DNA of 64,000 bases from Alisma plantago-aquatica (taxonomy: Eukaryota > Streptophyta > Magnoliopsida > Alismatales > Alismataceae), in NCBI GenBank assembly GCA_963693085.1, contig OY856410.1:885716335-885780334 (forward strand), read 5' to 3'. Both the position numbers and the translations under genes were made by a program. The notes under the pieces are model-generated. The model saw only the letters and a program-made list of their open reading frames with translations. It did not search any database and was not told the DNA's origin. This document shows positions 1 through 13,390 of the stretch, piece by piece. Position 1 is the stretch's first letter; each line of letters starts with the position of its first letter.

Positions 1-368
1 GAATTGTTATATAAATATATAAATAGGAATTGTTATCTATTGTTATATATTTATATATAATATTATATTTATATTGTTATATTTATATTGAATTTATTGA
101 GTTGATATATATATATATGTGAGATATATTTATTGAGGTCCAATCCATTTGATTGAAGAGAATGATCTCAACCAGATAAGATCCCATAAGAAAGTGGCAA
201 GATTGGATTCCTCTTTGTAATTTGGATTAAGTACAATGGTATTCAAGATATAAATCCAATAAAAAGAAACAAATGGTTTAGCAACCCCTCCTATTCCTAT
301 AAAGTTAGGAATAGATAGAGAAAATTAGGAATGGGTCGAGTATATTTCTATCCATTTTGTATCGTTTT
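1..368. other. plastid-derived spacer upstream of trnC
   Basis: AT-rich sequence with no open gene. It lies directly upstream of a recognisable trnC-GCA, so by synteny it is the remnant of the plastid rpoB-trnC spacer. No trace of rpoB itself is visible, and the left limit of the plastid insertion is outside the window or cannot be told from the spacer. Confidence 0.55.
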
Positions 369-439
369 GGTGACATGGCCAAGTGGTAAGGTGGGGGACT
401 GCAAATCCTTTATCCCCAGTTCAAATTTGGGTGTCGCTT
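369..439 (+). tRNA. trnC-GCA: plastid-type tRNA-Cys (GCA), decayed nuclear copy
   Basis: The 71 bases align along their whole length with plastid trnC-GCA. The anticodon loop ACTGCAAAT and the T-arm GTTCAAAT are readable. Differences from the usual plastid gene are nearly all C to T or G to A (GGCGACA to GGTGACA at the 5' end, GGGTGCCGCC to GGGTGTCGCT at the 3' end). This weakens the acceptor stem. It is followed by petN as in plastid genomes. It is most likely a non-functional NUPT copy. Confidence 0.9.
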
Positions 440-1172
<733 letters not shown>

Positions 1173-2444
1173 TTGATTAATTGAATTGTATTGATTGTTT
1201 AATTGATCATTTTGCAAAGCATTTTAAGATCAAACTATGAATTCCTATGATAGTTGTATTTAAAAACTCAACTCAACAGAATACATAATGCATATAATAG
1301 TCTTTTTTTTAACTGAGTTTTTTCTAAATATTCTATCTAAATATTCAATTTTGATTTTTGAAAACTGTTCTTGATAGAATTCAATTCTAATTATGGATAT
1401 TACAGTGTGAAACAACAAATCTCCATTTTTTATTTATTTTGATTCGTTTATCTCTTTCTTTTTTGGTTCTAAGAAAAAGTCATTATTATGATGATATCTG
1501 TTTTCTACTGTAAATTACCTACTAACATCTTGGTTGTACAAAGAGGTTACACACATAATAAAAAATATTTTTGCTTGCGTCAAGCGATCCATATATTGCA
1601 CATTTAACTAAGATTTTAGACTCCTAGAAATTTTAGCTTTGCTTTATCAATTCATTTGATGTCACGTTTAAGCATGATACATCAGTGGGTCTACTACTCC
1701 TTTTTCCAATTTGAAAAAGTTACCATGGAGTTCGACAGATCATATGTTAACGCCCCAGTTGAGAACTTCTTGGAAATTCTAATCTAATTCTTCGGTTTCA
1801 CTTTTTTCCTTTTCTTTTTCTAATTTCTATTATTTCCGTTTGGAATTTCTTAGAATTTCTCTTAATTTCATTATTTATTTATCATTTTCAATAGATCCCA
1901 GGATCCCTATTTCTTTTTGAAAATGATATGAAACCAAAAAAATAGATTCTATATAATAGAGCAGTTGGCTTTCAATTATTTTGGATTGATTATTTTTTAT
2001 ACAAACGGGTGTATCAAGAAATAGAATTAGAGTACTTTCACTTTTTATATACGAAATAGATGTATGTACTACATATTGTAAATTGGTCGATCTCAAGCCC
2101 ATATCTGCATACAACTCCAAATCTAAAAGGTATATAATAGAAAATAAATATTTATAAAGAATAGAAAGATTTCTTTCTATTTATGAGTGTTTATACTATA
2201 TTTGATTTTTAATTATTTTATTCTATTATATTATATTGAATTATTATATAATAATTCAATATAATAGAATAATTTTCATATTTCTTAGAATAGAATAATT
2301 CCAAAATATGGTTTCCTATTAGTTCTTTTTACCATACTAGCGTAGAGAGTGTTGATTCTAGTCTGATTATTTCATTTAAGACTCGGGACTTCAATCCCTT
2401 TCATTTCTTCAATCATTCATAAGAACTAATAAGTTTCAATCAAA
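1173..2444. other. petN-psbM convergent spacer (plastid-derived)
   Basis: A 1.27 kb AT-rich spacer between the convergent petN and psbM copies. Apart from one perfect hairpin (2229-2266) I see no gene. The minus-strand open frame at 1875-2120 has no recognisable content. Confidence 0.6.
2229..2266. terminator. perfect 17-bp stem-loop in the petN/psbM spacer
   Basis: The arm TATTATATTGAATTATT (2229-2245) is followed by a 4-base loop and its exact reverse complement (2250-2266). It lies 3' of both petN and psbM. In plastids such inverted repeats act as mRNA 3'-end stabilisers and processing signals, so this is probably a fossil 3'-UTR hairpin. It is purely A/T except for one G or C per arm. 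No nuclear function is implied. Confidence 0.6.
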
Positions 2445-2549
2445 TTAATCATTTTGACTGACTATTTTTACGTAAATGATAAGTAAAAAAGTGGTAGGAA
2501 CTAGAATAAAGAGTGTAGTAGAAATAAATGCGAGAATATTTACTTCTGT
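2445..2549 (-). pseudogene. psbM: psbM copy with lost start codon
   Basis: Read on the minus strand the frame gives [20 protein letters not shown] and ends VSQND, which matches the 34-residue photosystem II subunit M along its full length with no indel. The ATG start has become ACA (2547-2549). Other replacements are A to S, A to T (twice) and T to I, most of them G-to-A or C-to-T changes. The native TAA stop remains. Its orientation opposite to petN is the normal plastid arrangement. The loss of the start and the nuclear setting make it a pseudogene. Confidence 0.92.
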
Positions 2550-3403
2550 AATCTCTTTTTTTTTCTTTACAATAACTCAGGATCTAATCCCATAGGGATA
2601 ATAAATTTGACTCCTAGAAATTCAATGGGATATATTACACCCTAATGATATGCAATCAGATCAGGATCAATATTATGAATAACAATATTTGATCTATCAA
2701 ATCAATTCATCGTCGAGAATTGAATAATATAACATAGAAAGGTCCTTTATCCATACCAAATAAGAATGGGATTCCCGGTCCAATAAAATAAAAGAATAAT
2801 CCCATTCATTGAATTTCTCTTTCCACTCTTGATTTTCTTTTCTATAATCAAATGAAATGAAAATTGAATTCCATTTTAATATATTTTATTATAATATGTC
2901 TATCTTAAATATTTACATCTTATACTACTTATAACTATAAATAAATAGTATACTAAATGAATAGTATACACAAATATACTATAATATGAAATAAAAAGAT
3001 GACATAATAAGGATGTTTTAATTCAAAAAAATTACTTTGTTTTGTAGAGTTAATTATGTTAAATATCATTGTACAATAAACACAAGTACATATATTATAG
3101 AAAATACCGATAAAAGTGTGAGTACTTCATTCCATTTCATTAATCAAGAACAAAAAATGATATTTCTCAAAATCCCTGACTACAACGATACTATTTGCTG
3201 ATTATACCAATCCACATATACCTCTCTCTTAGAATATTGAATAAAGAGAAATTCTCATATTTGTATGATGGGCATAAGGAATACGAAAGAAACATAAAAC
3301 AAATAAAAGTACTCAATGTGAATTCAGTTTTGCTTGCTCCACCCTTCCTTTTTTAGGAAGAGAGAATGGAAAGAGAAATTTAACAATTCATCGGATCCTA
3401 GTT
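2550..3403. other. psbM-trnD plastid spacer remnant
   Basis: An 854-base AT-rich spacer between the minus-strand psbM and trnD copies. I see no gene in it. Confidence 0.6.
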
Positions 3404-3477
3404 TGGGACTGACGGGGCTCGAACCTGCAGCTTCCGCCTTGACAGGACGGTGCTCTGACCAATTGAACTACAATCCC
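3404..3477 (-). tRNA. trnD-GUC: plastid-type tRNA-Asp (GUC), nuclear copy
   Basis: On the minus strand this 74-base block matches plastid trnD-GUC end to end. The 5' strand GGGATTGTAGTTCAATTGG and the anticodon loop with GTC are intact. Changes seen are C to T in the D-side stem and T-arm and the last base (G to A on the gene strand). The neighbours psbM and (past the Harbinger insertion) trnY are as in plastid DNA. It is still foldable but probably inactive. Confidence 0.92.
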
Positions 3478-3689
3478 AGTGAGGTGTACAATAGACATAT
3501 TGATTTCGTTGAAACTATTCTAATAGTTTGTTGTCTTGTAAGAGAGATACAAATGATATACTGATATCCACATGGATATGGATTAACTATAGTGAGAGTG
3601 AGACCAATTAGTAGTAATCTTGTAGTTATTTAATTGTACTGCAACAAGGTTAATAAGAAACCTCTAAATAAGAAGAAAAAAAAAATTTA
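3478..3689. other. left part of trnD-trnY spacer
   Basis: Plastid-derived spacer that runs up to the Harbinger-type insertion. Its right half resumes at about 8247. Confidence 0.5.
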
Positions 3690-3697
3690 TCCCTTTC

Positions 3698-3712
3698 GGC
3701 GTGTTTGCTTCG
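3698..3712 (+). repeat. left TIR of the Harbinger element
   Basis: GGCGTGTTTGCTTCG matches the inverted right end with three to four mismatches. The core TGTTT and TTCG are shared. Confidence 0.65.
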
Positions 3713-4980
3713 CAGGATAGGCGGAGGGATAGGACTGTGAATCCTATTTAAAATCAAATCCTATGTTTGGTTGCGTAAAGACTCTCATTAGGATAGGCAA
3801 CCAGTGATAGTGGAGTCCTAACAAACTAGGACTCACAGTTCTGGACCCCCCCAAGTATTGAGACGGGATATAAACCAACAGTCATTCCCAACCCAAAACA
3901 AATCATCCCGATACAACGTTGCGTGCGACTCTTTGGACGTCGCCACCGCCGCTCAACGAAAGCAAACAACGACCATTCTACTTCTTTTTTCATCGGCGCT
4001 CCACCTACTAATTCTCCATCTCCATCTACGGCTGGTTCTCCCTCGCAGAAGTAGCTCTCCTAGACCGTGGGCATTACCAGAACGGCTGTTGGGTTTCTAA
4101 GCGGCTGTTGAACTTGCCCGCAAAAGAATAGAAGAAATCATACCAGTTGTTGTTGATCTTGTCGTTCACAACTACTGGTTCTTGGTGACGTAGCGGCTGC
4201 TTTACAACAACATTTGTCCCCCACAGCAATTGTAGAAGCCACGCTAGTTTCGGAACAGGCTCCTCATCTTCGGTCTTCTTCATCTCGTTGCCACTCCACG
4301 CTGCCGATCACCCTGCTGTTCCACGAAAGCTACCGAGACCTTTTCTATTCTGGTCAAGAACGTTCTGTGCGCAACTCCATACAGATAATTTTCTTCTCGA
4401 CGTACCGATCTACAACATCTTATCAAGAAGGTAACAAAAACGTAGCATTTTAATACATTTTATACGTGGATATCATGATATGTAATATTGTCTTAAAAAG
4501 TTTGTGAATGGAGAAATTTTTACAAAAAATTCGATCCATGTTGTCAATGAACTAGTACACGCTACTTTAAACCAAACTGCTTACAAATATATTTACATGT
4601 TGATTTCAAACTACTTTACTATCAAGTATGGATCATAAGAAAATAATTTTACACGTTTAGTAATGTATTTTTACGGCTGCATTTTATGTGAATATGTCAT
4701 TTTGTAACTAGTAACTCTATTGCTTTATGTGAATATGTCATTTAAAATAATATATGCATAACTTAAAATAATTTATAGATTATATGGCCATCTTATCTAT
4801 ATATTCTCCTCTTTTTCATATATAACATAAACCATTAGTTTTAAGCACCTCAACAAATAGATGTAATTTTTGACAAATTTTAATTAGAAAAATTTCTTAT
4901 GGGTTGTAGTTTTATGTGCAGCAATGACACGTTTGTCGAAAAAGGATAAACTTATCTGAAATAGGAGAATCAGTGTACAA

Positions 4981-6299
4981 TTGTTCCTACATTATATACA
5001 TCAGTCGATTCTTCTATGGTTAATCATCATCATTATAGTCGCATGGGCATATGAGCGTAAAGTTTTAAGATCAAGATATAGTTTAACTGGTCAGAATGAG
5101 AATAGGAGTAGCCTGATTGATAGGTTGGTCTACAAGAGTGACAAAAAGTATATCAACAAGCTTAGGATGGACCGTTGAGCTTTCTGACGTCTGTGTTTAT
5201 TACTTACATCGACGGGGCAGCTCACATCTAGTAGAAATGGAACCATTGATGAGATGGTTGCTATTTTCCTTTATATCCTATCTCACCACTCAAAAAATAG
5301 GATAATTCAGGATGACTTTTTCAGATCTGGTGAAACTGTGAGTCAATACTTTCATGAGGTGTTAGTTTTGTGATCAGGTCACATAAAATATTGTATCAAA
5401 ACGCTGAGACAATTCTAGAAAATTCAACTGACAACCGCTGGAAATGGTTTAAAGTAAGCATATTTATTTTACATACATATATTATCAATTAAATAATATA
5501 CTAAATATTATTTATTACCTAGGGATGCTTTGGAGCACTAGATGGCACATATATTGAAATGTGTGTCCCAGAGATAGACAAGGCGAGGTATAGAAATAGG
5601 AAAGGATTCATTGCAACTAATGTTCTCGGAGTTTGCAACAAAGAGATGCAGTTCATGTATGTCTTGCCGGACTGAGAGGGTTCAACATCAAACATGAGAG
5701 TTCTCAGAGATGCCATGAGTAGACACAATGGATTTCGTGTTCCACATGGTAAAATTCACAAATTCATATATAATAATATATAATTAGAATTATTATTTCT
5801 CTATATTTGTTATTAATTTTTCTCCACAAATATGATTGTAGGAAATTACTACTGGGTAGATGCTGGCTATGTCAATGGTGAGGGTTTTTTAGGACCATAC
5901 AAAGGGCAAAGATATCATCTAAATGAGTGGAGAATAAGCCAACAACCTTGTAATGCAAAAGAGCTTTTTAATCTTAGACATGCTTCTGCACGTAAAGTGG
6001 TTGAAAGAACATTTGGTCTACTCAAACAACGATGGGCGATATTAAGAAGTCCTTCTTTTTATCCAGTCAAAACTACAAATAAAATTATTTTAGCATGTTG
6101 TTTGCTACACAACTTTGTCAGAAGGGAAATGTCAAGTGACCCGATTGAGGAAGAAGTCCCTGAGATAGTTACAAATGATGAGAATCAAGATGATGACAGA
6201 CAAATAGTTGAGCCAAGTGATGAGTGGTCTCTTTTTCAAGACAATTTAGCACAACAAATGTATACAGAATGGTCAAATTTGAATTTGTCATACAAATAG
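4981..6299 (+). pseudogene. PIF/Harbinger (HARBI1-like) DDE transposase, degenerate
   Basis: Three exon-like blocks are joined by introns with GT-AG ends (5454-5522 and 5749-5841). Block 1 (4981-5453) holds the N-terminal region: VLRSRYSLTGQ, then DEMVAIFLYILSHHSKNR and QDDFFRSGETVSQYFHEVL, the usual helix-turn-helix part. Block 2 (5523-5748) has the first catalytic Asp in [10 protein letters not shown] (codon 5541-5543). Block 3 (5842-6299) has the second Asp in YYWVDAGY (5859-5861) and the Glu in VVERTFGLLKQRW (6003-6005). So the whole DDE triad survives. Damage: stops at 5176-5178 and soon after, at 5371-5373 and in LPD-stop-EGS of block 2, plus a frameshift near 5375-5400. The enzyme would cut and insert the element. 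It now appears inactive. Confidence 0.88.
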
Positions 6300-6527
6300 T
6301 TTCATTTTTCTAAAGTTTTGTTATTTTTTTATTGTAAGAAATATTTTCAATGATGATGATATTATTTATTTTACTCATTAAATTTTTGGAAAAAAATATA
6401 TGAATATGAGAATCATTATAATATTATTATTTTTAAAATGTCATTGTAGTATTTGTTTGCTAAATATACTCTTTTCATTTGTAATATTTTTTTTTTGAAT
6501 TGTAAGTATCTTCATCATTATTTAGGG

Positions 6528-7574
6528 ATGGATAATAATGGGCAATCTCAAAATCAAATTGTGGTAAGTAGCAATAAGCCACAAGTCGCTCAACAACAAG
6601 TACAAGTTCCATGTGAAGATGGAGGGAGAACAAAGAAAAATCCCAAGCGGATTTAGACACCTGTGGAAAAGGACAAACTAATTAAGGCACTTGAAGATAT
6701 GGTTGTTTTTGGGAAATATAAAGCAGATAATGGATTCAAGCCGGGTTTCCTACAGGCATTAGAAAAAGACCTTGAGAAAATGCTACCAGGTTGTGGTTTA
6801 AAAGGAAAACCACATATTGAATCAAAGAATAAGGTTTTAAAAAGAGAATTCAATGTAATTTATGATATGTTGAATGATAGCACAAGTGGGTTTGGATTTA
6901 ACAATAATACAAATTGTGTAGAGGCTAAGAAAAATGTTTGGAATAGCTACATTATGGTAAACTCATTTGACTTATTTTTTTAATATCATATTTATTAACT
7001 ATCTAATTTTGGTATTTGTATATTCCAGAGTCACCCTGAAGCAGATAGTTGGAGAAACAAAAAGTTCCCACACTATAATAAGCTATGCCTGATTTTTGGA
7101 AAAGATCGAGCAACTGGAAGTAATGCACCAGATGTTGAAGATATGAGGGCAGAAATGGATAACCAACAACAAAATGAAGATAATGTTCATGTTGAAGATT
7201 TAGATGAGAGTGACAATGGCCAAGCTTTTTCTCCAATGGGTAGAGATGGTATAAGAAAGGAGAGTCACAATATGGGGCGGAAAAGGAGAAGAAGCGAGAA
7301 TGATTTTGCAGATGTGCTATTACATGTGAAGAAGCATCTTGGAGAAGACATGAAAACATTGACAGAGAGACTAGGTGAGTCTATGGTGACAAAATTTGAA
7401 AAACAAAAAGAAACAATTGGTGAAGAAGTAAGGAAACTAGGCAATCTTACAAGGATAGAGAAGATATCAGCCATTGTCCTGTTGACTGCAAACGAATCAC
7501 TATGCCAGGCATTTTTTTAGGTGACTGAAGATGAAAGAGAAATATTTCTAAAGAGCCAATTGAATAAGAACTAG
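6528..7574 (+). pseudogene. Harbinger-associated Myb/SANT-like protein, degenerate
   Basis: A start at 6528 opens a frame MDNNGQSQNQIVV followed by a basic linker and the domain TPVEKDKLIKALEDMV...GFKPGFLQALEKDLEKMLPGC...NVWNSYIM, the Myb/SANT-like (Myb_DNA-bind_3) fold found in the second protein of plant PIF/Harbinger elements. It assists the transposase in DNA binding and nuclear import. A GT-AG intron at 6957-7028 joins to SHPEADSWRNKKFPHYNKL and an acidic and lysine-rich C-terminal part with a nuclear-localisation-like run GRKRRRSE. Defects: the conserved first Trp of the domain is a TAG (after NPKRI), and TAG at 7518-7520 interrupts the tail, after which VTEDEREIFLKSQ continues to 7574. 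Otherwise the frame is open, which suggests fairly recent loss. Confidence 0.82.
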
Positions 7575-8227
7575 AATATTGATTTTGGTTAGAATTTTTT
7601 GTAGTTTCCTTGTGGAATTTCATTCATGAATTTTGTTTTTGAGTATGCTTCACTTGTACGAAACTAGAGTCATTGTTACATATTTATGTCTTTTTTAGTA
7701 TGTTTTGAAGATACAATTGCTTGGTCGATCATATTCTTAATGATTTGTTTTTTCAATTATATTGTTTATAACATACAGGTTAGGTTAAAATCAAAGTTTG
7801 AGTAGAATTCAAGATAGTTTTCCACATCATGCATAATAAATTGTGATATTTTGTATTACATTTCCAAAAAAATTATCATAAAAAATTAGTTTTATTAATG
7901 AACATAAATATGTTAACTCATTTTGTTGTACCAATTTTTTACATCAATTAACTTGCACATATCTTTGCATTTTTAATTCGAGGGTAGAATTATAATTTTT
8001 TTATTTCAAAAAAATAAAAAAATCATAAAATTGTGTCAAAATATTCATTATTAACTACAAGAAATAGTAACGCACACTAAAAACCAATGCTAGAAATGAC
8101 TGACAATCTATTTATCTAATCCTATCCCATGTTGCATCCAAACATAAGATAGGATACCCTGTATCCCATCCCCCACCAATACCTACCCATGCTATCCTTC
8201 TGTAAATCCCATCTGAATCCCCTCCCA

Positions 8228-8242
8228 CGAACAAAACATGCC
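8228..8242 (-). repeat. right TIR of the Harbinger element
   Basis: Its inverted reading GGCATGTTTTGTTCG pairs with the left end at 3698-3712. It is followed within two bases by TTA and then plastid-derived sequence. Confidence 0.65.
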
Positions 8243-8390
8243 ATTAGTAATTATGAATCTAGATCGTTACAAAGGGTGGGAAAAGAAAAGATGGGATAGA
8301 TTAAAAAAAGGGATCTTTATTCTTCCATATAATATAGACATTTATGGAGGACAAATTGGTTATATAATACCCAGGGAGCGGCAAAATTAT

Positions 8391-8474
8391 TGGGCCGAGC
8401 TGGAATTGAACAAGCATAGACAGATTGCCAATGAATTTATAGTCCGTCCCCATTAACCACTCGGGCATCAACCC
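8391..8474 (-). tRNA. trnY-GUA: plastid-type tRNA-Tyr, anticodon mutated GUA to AUA
   Basis: This 84-base block matches the long-variable-arm plastid trnY-GUA on the minus strand over its whole length. The gene-strand anticodon loop reads CTATAAA instead of CTGTAAA, so the anticodon is AUA. Further changes occur in the T-arm and the acceptor stem. It follows the Harbinger insertion and precedes trnE, which restores plastid order. It is a pseudogene in practice. Confidence 0.88.
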
Positions 8475-8540
8475 CAGAAGAATCAATTCTAGTATTATTA
8501 AGAATTGATAATTCATGATCAACTTACTTTCGTAGTATTC

Positions 8541-8613
8541 TACCCCCAGGGGAAGTCGAATCCCTATTGCCTCCTTGAAAGAGAGATGTCCCAAATTGCT
8601 AAACGATGGGGGC
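8541..8613 (-). tRNA. trnE-UUC: plastid-type tRNA-Glu (UUC), nuclear copy
   Basis: The 73-base minus-strand block begins GCCCCCATCGTTTAGCAATT and ends at TACCCCCAGG on the plus strand (8541). The anticodon TTC is kept, but the D-arm is changed and CAGCGGGG has become CAATAGGG. In plastids this tRNA also feeds tetrapyrrole synthesis; this nuclear copy is not expected to. Confidence 0.88.
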
Positions 8614-9284
8614 ATACCTTCCCGATCGCCATCTGACTATGATCATAGTATGAGCAATTTTTTGGAATTGTCAATATAAATAAAGGAATTGTATGACTAA
8701 ATCCAAAAAATGTTTCCTAGTTTATTTTATTTCTTTCATATAAGATAAGTTTTTTTATGGTTCATAAATGAAACAGACCCTTTATACCTATTCGATTTTT
8801 TCTATTTATTTGATTTCCGTTTATTATTTCATTATTTTATCTCATTTGGCATTTTTCTATTTTCAATTAGTATATCTAATATTAGTAGATTTTTTTTCCA
8901 ATTTCGTTTATTTTCATTTTATTTAAAAATGGAATATGTTAATTGAATATTATTTATTAATTATTATTATTCTTTTTAATATTATTATTTATTTATCTAA
9001 TTCTAATATATTCTTATTAAATAGGTTATTATTATATTATTGTATAGAATTCCCTTAGTTCGATGGAATTCCTTTAGCTCGGAGAATTATTGCTACAAAT
9101 TTTTATTTTAGAAATCAAAAAAATGATTTTATCTTAAGCTTGGACTTCACTTTTAGATAAATCCAATTTCTTATTCCTAAATTAGTTCCTATGAATACAT
9201 GCATATATGTCCATATAATATATATATATATATACAGTAGACTCAATAATGGAAAATGATTAATTCATGAATTTATTAAAATGA
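8614..9284. other. trnE-trnT plastid spacer remnant
   Basis: Very AT-rich spacer with no gene visible. A short TA run occurs near 9220-9233. Confidence 0.6.
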
Positions 9285-9356
9285 GCCTTTTTAACTCAGT
9301 GGTAGAGTAACGCCATGGTAAGGCGTAAGTCATCGGTTCAAATCGGATAAGGGGCT
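9285..9356 (+). tRNA. trnT-GGU: plastid-type tRNA-Thr (GGU), best-preserved tRNA here
   Basis: The 72 bases match plastid trnT-GGU with very few changes (GCCC to GCCT at the start and loss of one C pairing in the T-arm). The anticodon loop CATGGTAAG and the T-loop GTTCAAAT are intact. It stands between trnE and psbD as in plastids. Confidence 0.93.
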
Positions 9357-10472
9357 TTTTCCACATCTTAGCCTTTTTTTCAGTTTTCCATTTTAGTAGA
9401 GAAATTTTGTTGATATTTTGATTTATTTATATCTATTTATTTGTAAAATCTATAAATCTATATAAAACACCCATTATTATATTATTATAATATAATGAGT
9501 TATCATTATTATGAGTTATCAAAGTTATAAAGTTGAAGATTTATTCATTATTAAAATGAAATAATCGCATTTATTAGGAGGAATTTACGCTATACTGATA
9601 TGATACAGTAGTTAGTCTCATCTTTTATTATTCCTATTTTGGTCCTTGAACATGGATATTCTGGATATCCAATCTCGATCATTAATCATGAACGTTAAAC
9701 TAAGGTATTCCTACTTCACCATTCTTCCAATAAAACCCAAAAAATAATCAATTTAAAAAAGTAAGTGGACCTAACCCATTGAATCATGACTATATCAACT
9801 ATATAGATATTCAAATTTGGTATAGATGAAATTATAGAAGAGGGTTTTTTTCCTTTAACCACACAAGAATTTGTCGATATTTCCAATTTCATTTTACGTT
9901 CCATTTCATAAGAATAAATCACTATTTCTTTACACTACAAATAAAAGTTGATTTTGATAATCTATTTTTCAATATCTTTCTCTAATTCTTGAATTTGATA
10001 TTATTATTCTACCAATGCACTAAAGGACAAATGAAAGAAAAGGGTTTTCATTTTCAGTATACCATTATTTAATATTTAAATTAGTATCTAATTAATATAA
10101 ATTAAATGAATTTAGGGACATATGGGGAAAAAATAAGTAATTCTGGTAAAAAAATAAATATTTGAAGTTTCTTTTTTTTGTTTGTTTGACCCATTAGTTA
10201 TTAGTTAAAAGATATACTATGAAATTTGAGTCATGGGACCATTTGGGATTCAAGTATTTATTAAGAAAAAAATAGTAAGGACTCATCGAATTGAACTTAT
10301 GGATTGACCTAGATCAGTTTGTGGTCCAATAAAAAAGGAGAATTTGCATCTTCGAAACCTGTTGGAAGGGGTATTGGCCGAGCCATCGTCCATAGATAGT
10401 CGAACTGTCTTATGCCCTAGAAATTTTATGAGGTGCTAAAAAATGGTTGAAGTAGTTGAATGGAGGATAACT
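9357..10472. other. trnT-psbD spacer with fossil psbD promoter
   Basis: A 1.1 kb plastid-derived spacer. Its only recognisable element is the psbD light-responsive promoter block at 9757-9812. No gene is seen; the minus-strand frame at 9716-9922 overlaps this promoter and is spurious. Confidence 0.65.
9757..9812 (+). promoter_or_regulatory. fossil psbD blue-light-responsive promoter
   Basis: The block AAAAGTAAGTGGACC followed by CATTGAATCATGACTATATC corresponds to the AAG box and PGT box of the plastid psbD light-responsive promoter, which is conserved upstream of psbD in angiosperms. It lies about 670 bases before the psbD start, consistent with plastid spacing. In the nucleus it is a relic. 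Confidence 0.7.
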
Positions 10473-12329
<1,857 letters not shown>

Positions 12330-12344
12330 CTCCCCCATACATGG

Positions 12345-12990
12345 TCTTATGACTTTGTAGAGACCTGGTAAATAGTCACCCGGGTCTGGTCACTGTGACC
12401 CCCTTTGTGAGGAGGCACCCCTTCTACCGAAGTTACGGGGCTATTTTACTGAGTTCCTTAGAGAGAGTTGTCTCGCGCCCCTAGGTATTCTCTGCCTACC
12501 TACCTATGCCAGTTTCAGGTACAAGTACCCTTTTATTGAAGGTTGTTCAAGCTTTTCCTAGAGTATGGCATGGGTTACTTCAGCGTCGTAGCACCTGGTA
12601 CTCGGACATTGGTTCGGGGCATTTTTTCTATCCCTTCTTACCCTAAAAAAGCAAGGTCACCTTACGTCCTTGAATCGATAACCATCTTTCGGTTAACCTA
12701 GCCTCCTCCATCCCTCATGATCAATAAGGGGTAGTACATGAATATTCACATGTTGTCCATCGACTACGCCTTTCGGCCTGAACTTAGGCCCTGACTCGCC
12801 CTCTGTGGACGAACCTTGCCGAGGAACCCTTAGGTTTTTGGAGCATTGGATTCTCACCAATGTTTGCATTACTCAAGCCGACATTCTTGCTTCCACTTTT
12901 TCCACATCGACTTGCGCAGGCACTTCCCTCTAAGGTGCAACACTCCCCTACCGATGCTTTTTCACATCTCACAGTTTCGGCAGATTGCTT
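12345..12990 (-). rRNA. rrn23: fragment of plastid 23S rRNA gene
   Basis: About 650 bases match the central part of plastid 23S rRNA on the minus strand. Diagnostic strings include GTTACGGGGC, TTCCTTAGAGAGAG, CTCGCGCCCC, GGTACTCGGACATTGG and CATCGACTACGCCTTTCGGC. Scattered C-to-T type differences show that it has decayed like the neighbouring plastid genes. It is bounded on the left by truncated psbC and on the right, at about 12990, by atpF intron sequence. In plastids this gene is in the inverted repeat, far from both. Open frames here (12784-12993 and others) are artefacts of rRNA sequence. Confidence 0.9.
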
Positions 12991-13245
12991 CAAACAGTTT
13001 AGCTTTAACCATGTTTATGTTTCCAAATCATTAGTTAATAGAGAATCTAAGTGAATTTACCAAGAAATTAAGAAATGCTATAGTTCCCACATATGATTTA
13101 TTAATTTATTCATAAGTAATTTGTTGGGATATGCACTTTTCATTGCTATTTATATATCAATTATATCATTTATAAATAAATAACATATAAAAAATAAAGT
13201 GCAGTCAGTTGGATCCAACCTATTCTTGAAATAAACAATTCGCAC
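12991..13245 (-). other. 5' part of atpF group II intron
   Basis: Sequence directly 3' (minus strand) of atpF exon 1. It starts with a group II 5' consensus GTGTGCGA and continues to the junction with the 23S fragment at about 12990. The remaining intron and exon 2 are missing. Confidence 0.6.
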
Positions 13246-13390
13246 ACACTCCCTTTCCATAAAAAATCAACACACCAATCATTACACTTATATTTATTGG
13301 ATTTTTTGCTAAAATATCGGTATTAAACCCAAAACTCTCGGCAGATGGCCAATGGCCCAAGGAAATGAAAGAATCAGTTACATTTTTCAT
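13246..13390 (-). pseudogene. atpF: atpF exon 1 (ATP synthase CF0 subunit I), truncated gene
   Basis: The minus-strand frame from ATG at 13388-13390 gives [20 protein letters not shown], then [20 protein letters not shown] and LIFYGKGVC, which is the N-terminal and membrane-anchor part of plastid AtpF. The 145-base length equals the normal exon 1. The exon is followed by intron sequence but exon 2 is absent because the plastid piece ends in the intron. Exon 1 itself has no stop; replacements include G to E and T to K. AtpF is the peripheral stalk of the thylakoid ATP synthase. The neighbour atpH follows as in plastids. Confidence 0.93.

Larger units (their letters stand above)
3690..8243 (+). 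mobile_element. PIF/Harbinger DNA transposon inserted in the NUPT
   Basis: A 4.55 kb element interrupts the plastid trnD-trnY spacer. It carries the two genes typical of plant PIF/Harbinger elements on the same strand: a DDE transposase (4981-6299) and a Myb/SANT-like protein (6528-7574). The ends form an imperfect terminal inverted repeat: GGCGTGTTTGCTTCG at 3698-3712 and, inverted, GGCATGTTTTGTTCG at 8242-8228. Subterminal blocks with ATCCTAT and TATGTTTGG are also inverted at the two ends. The family duplicates a 3-bp TTA/TAA target; TTA occurs at 3687-3689 and 8244-8246, but the left copy is separated from the TIR by about 8 bases, so the exact ends are uncertain. Each gene is damaged but largely readable, so the element inserted after the plastid DNA had arrived. 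Confidence 0.85.

Noticed and set aside
12784..13054. Open frames on both strands in the 23S region
   Set aside because: They are readings of the plastid 23S rRNA fragment and its junction, not genes.
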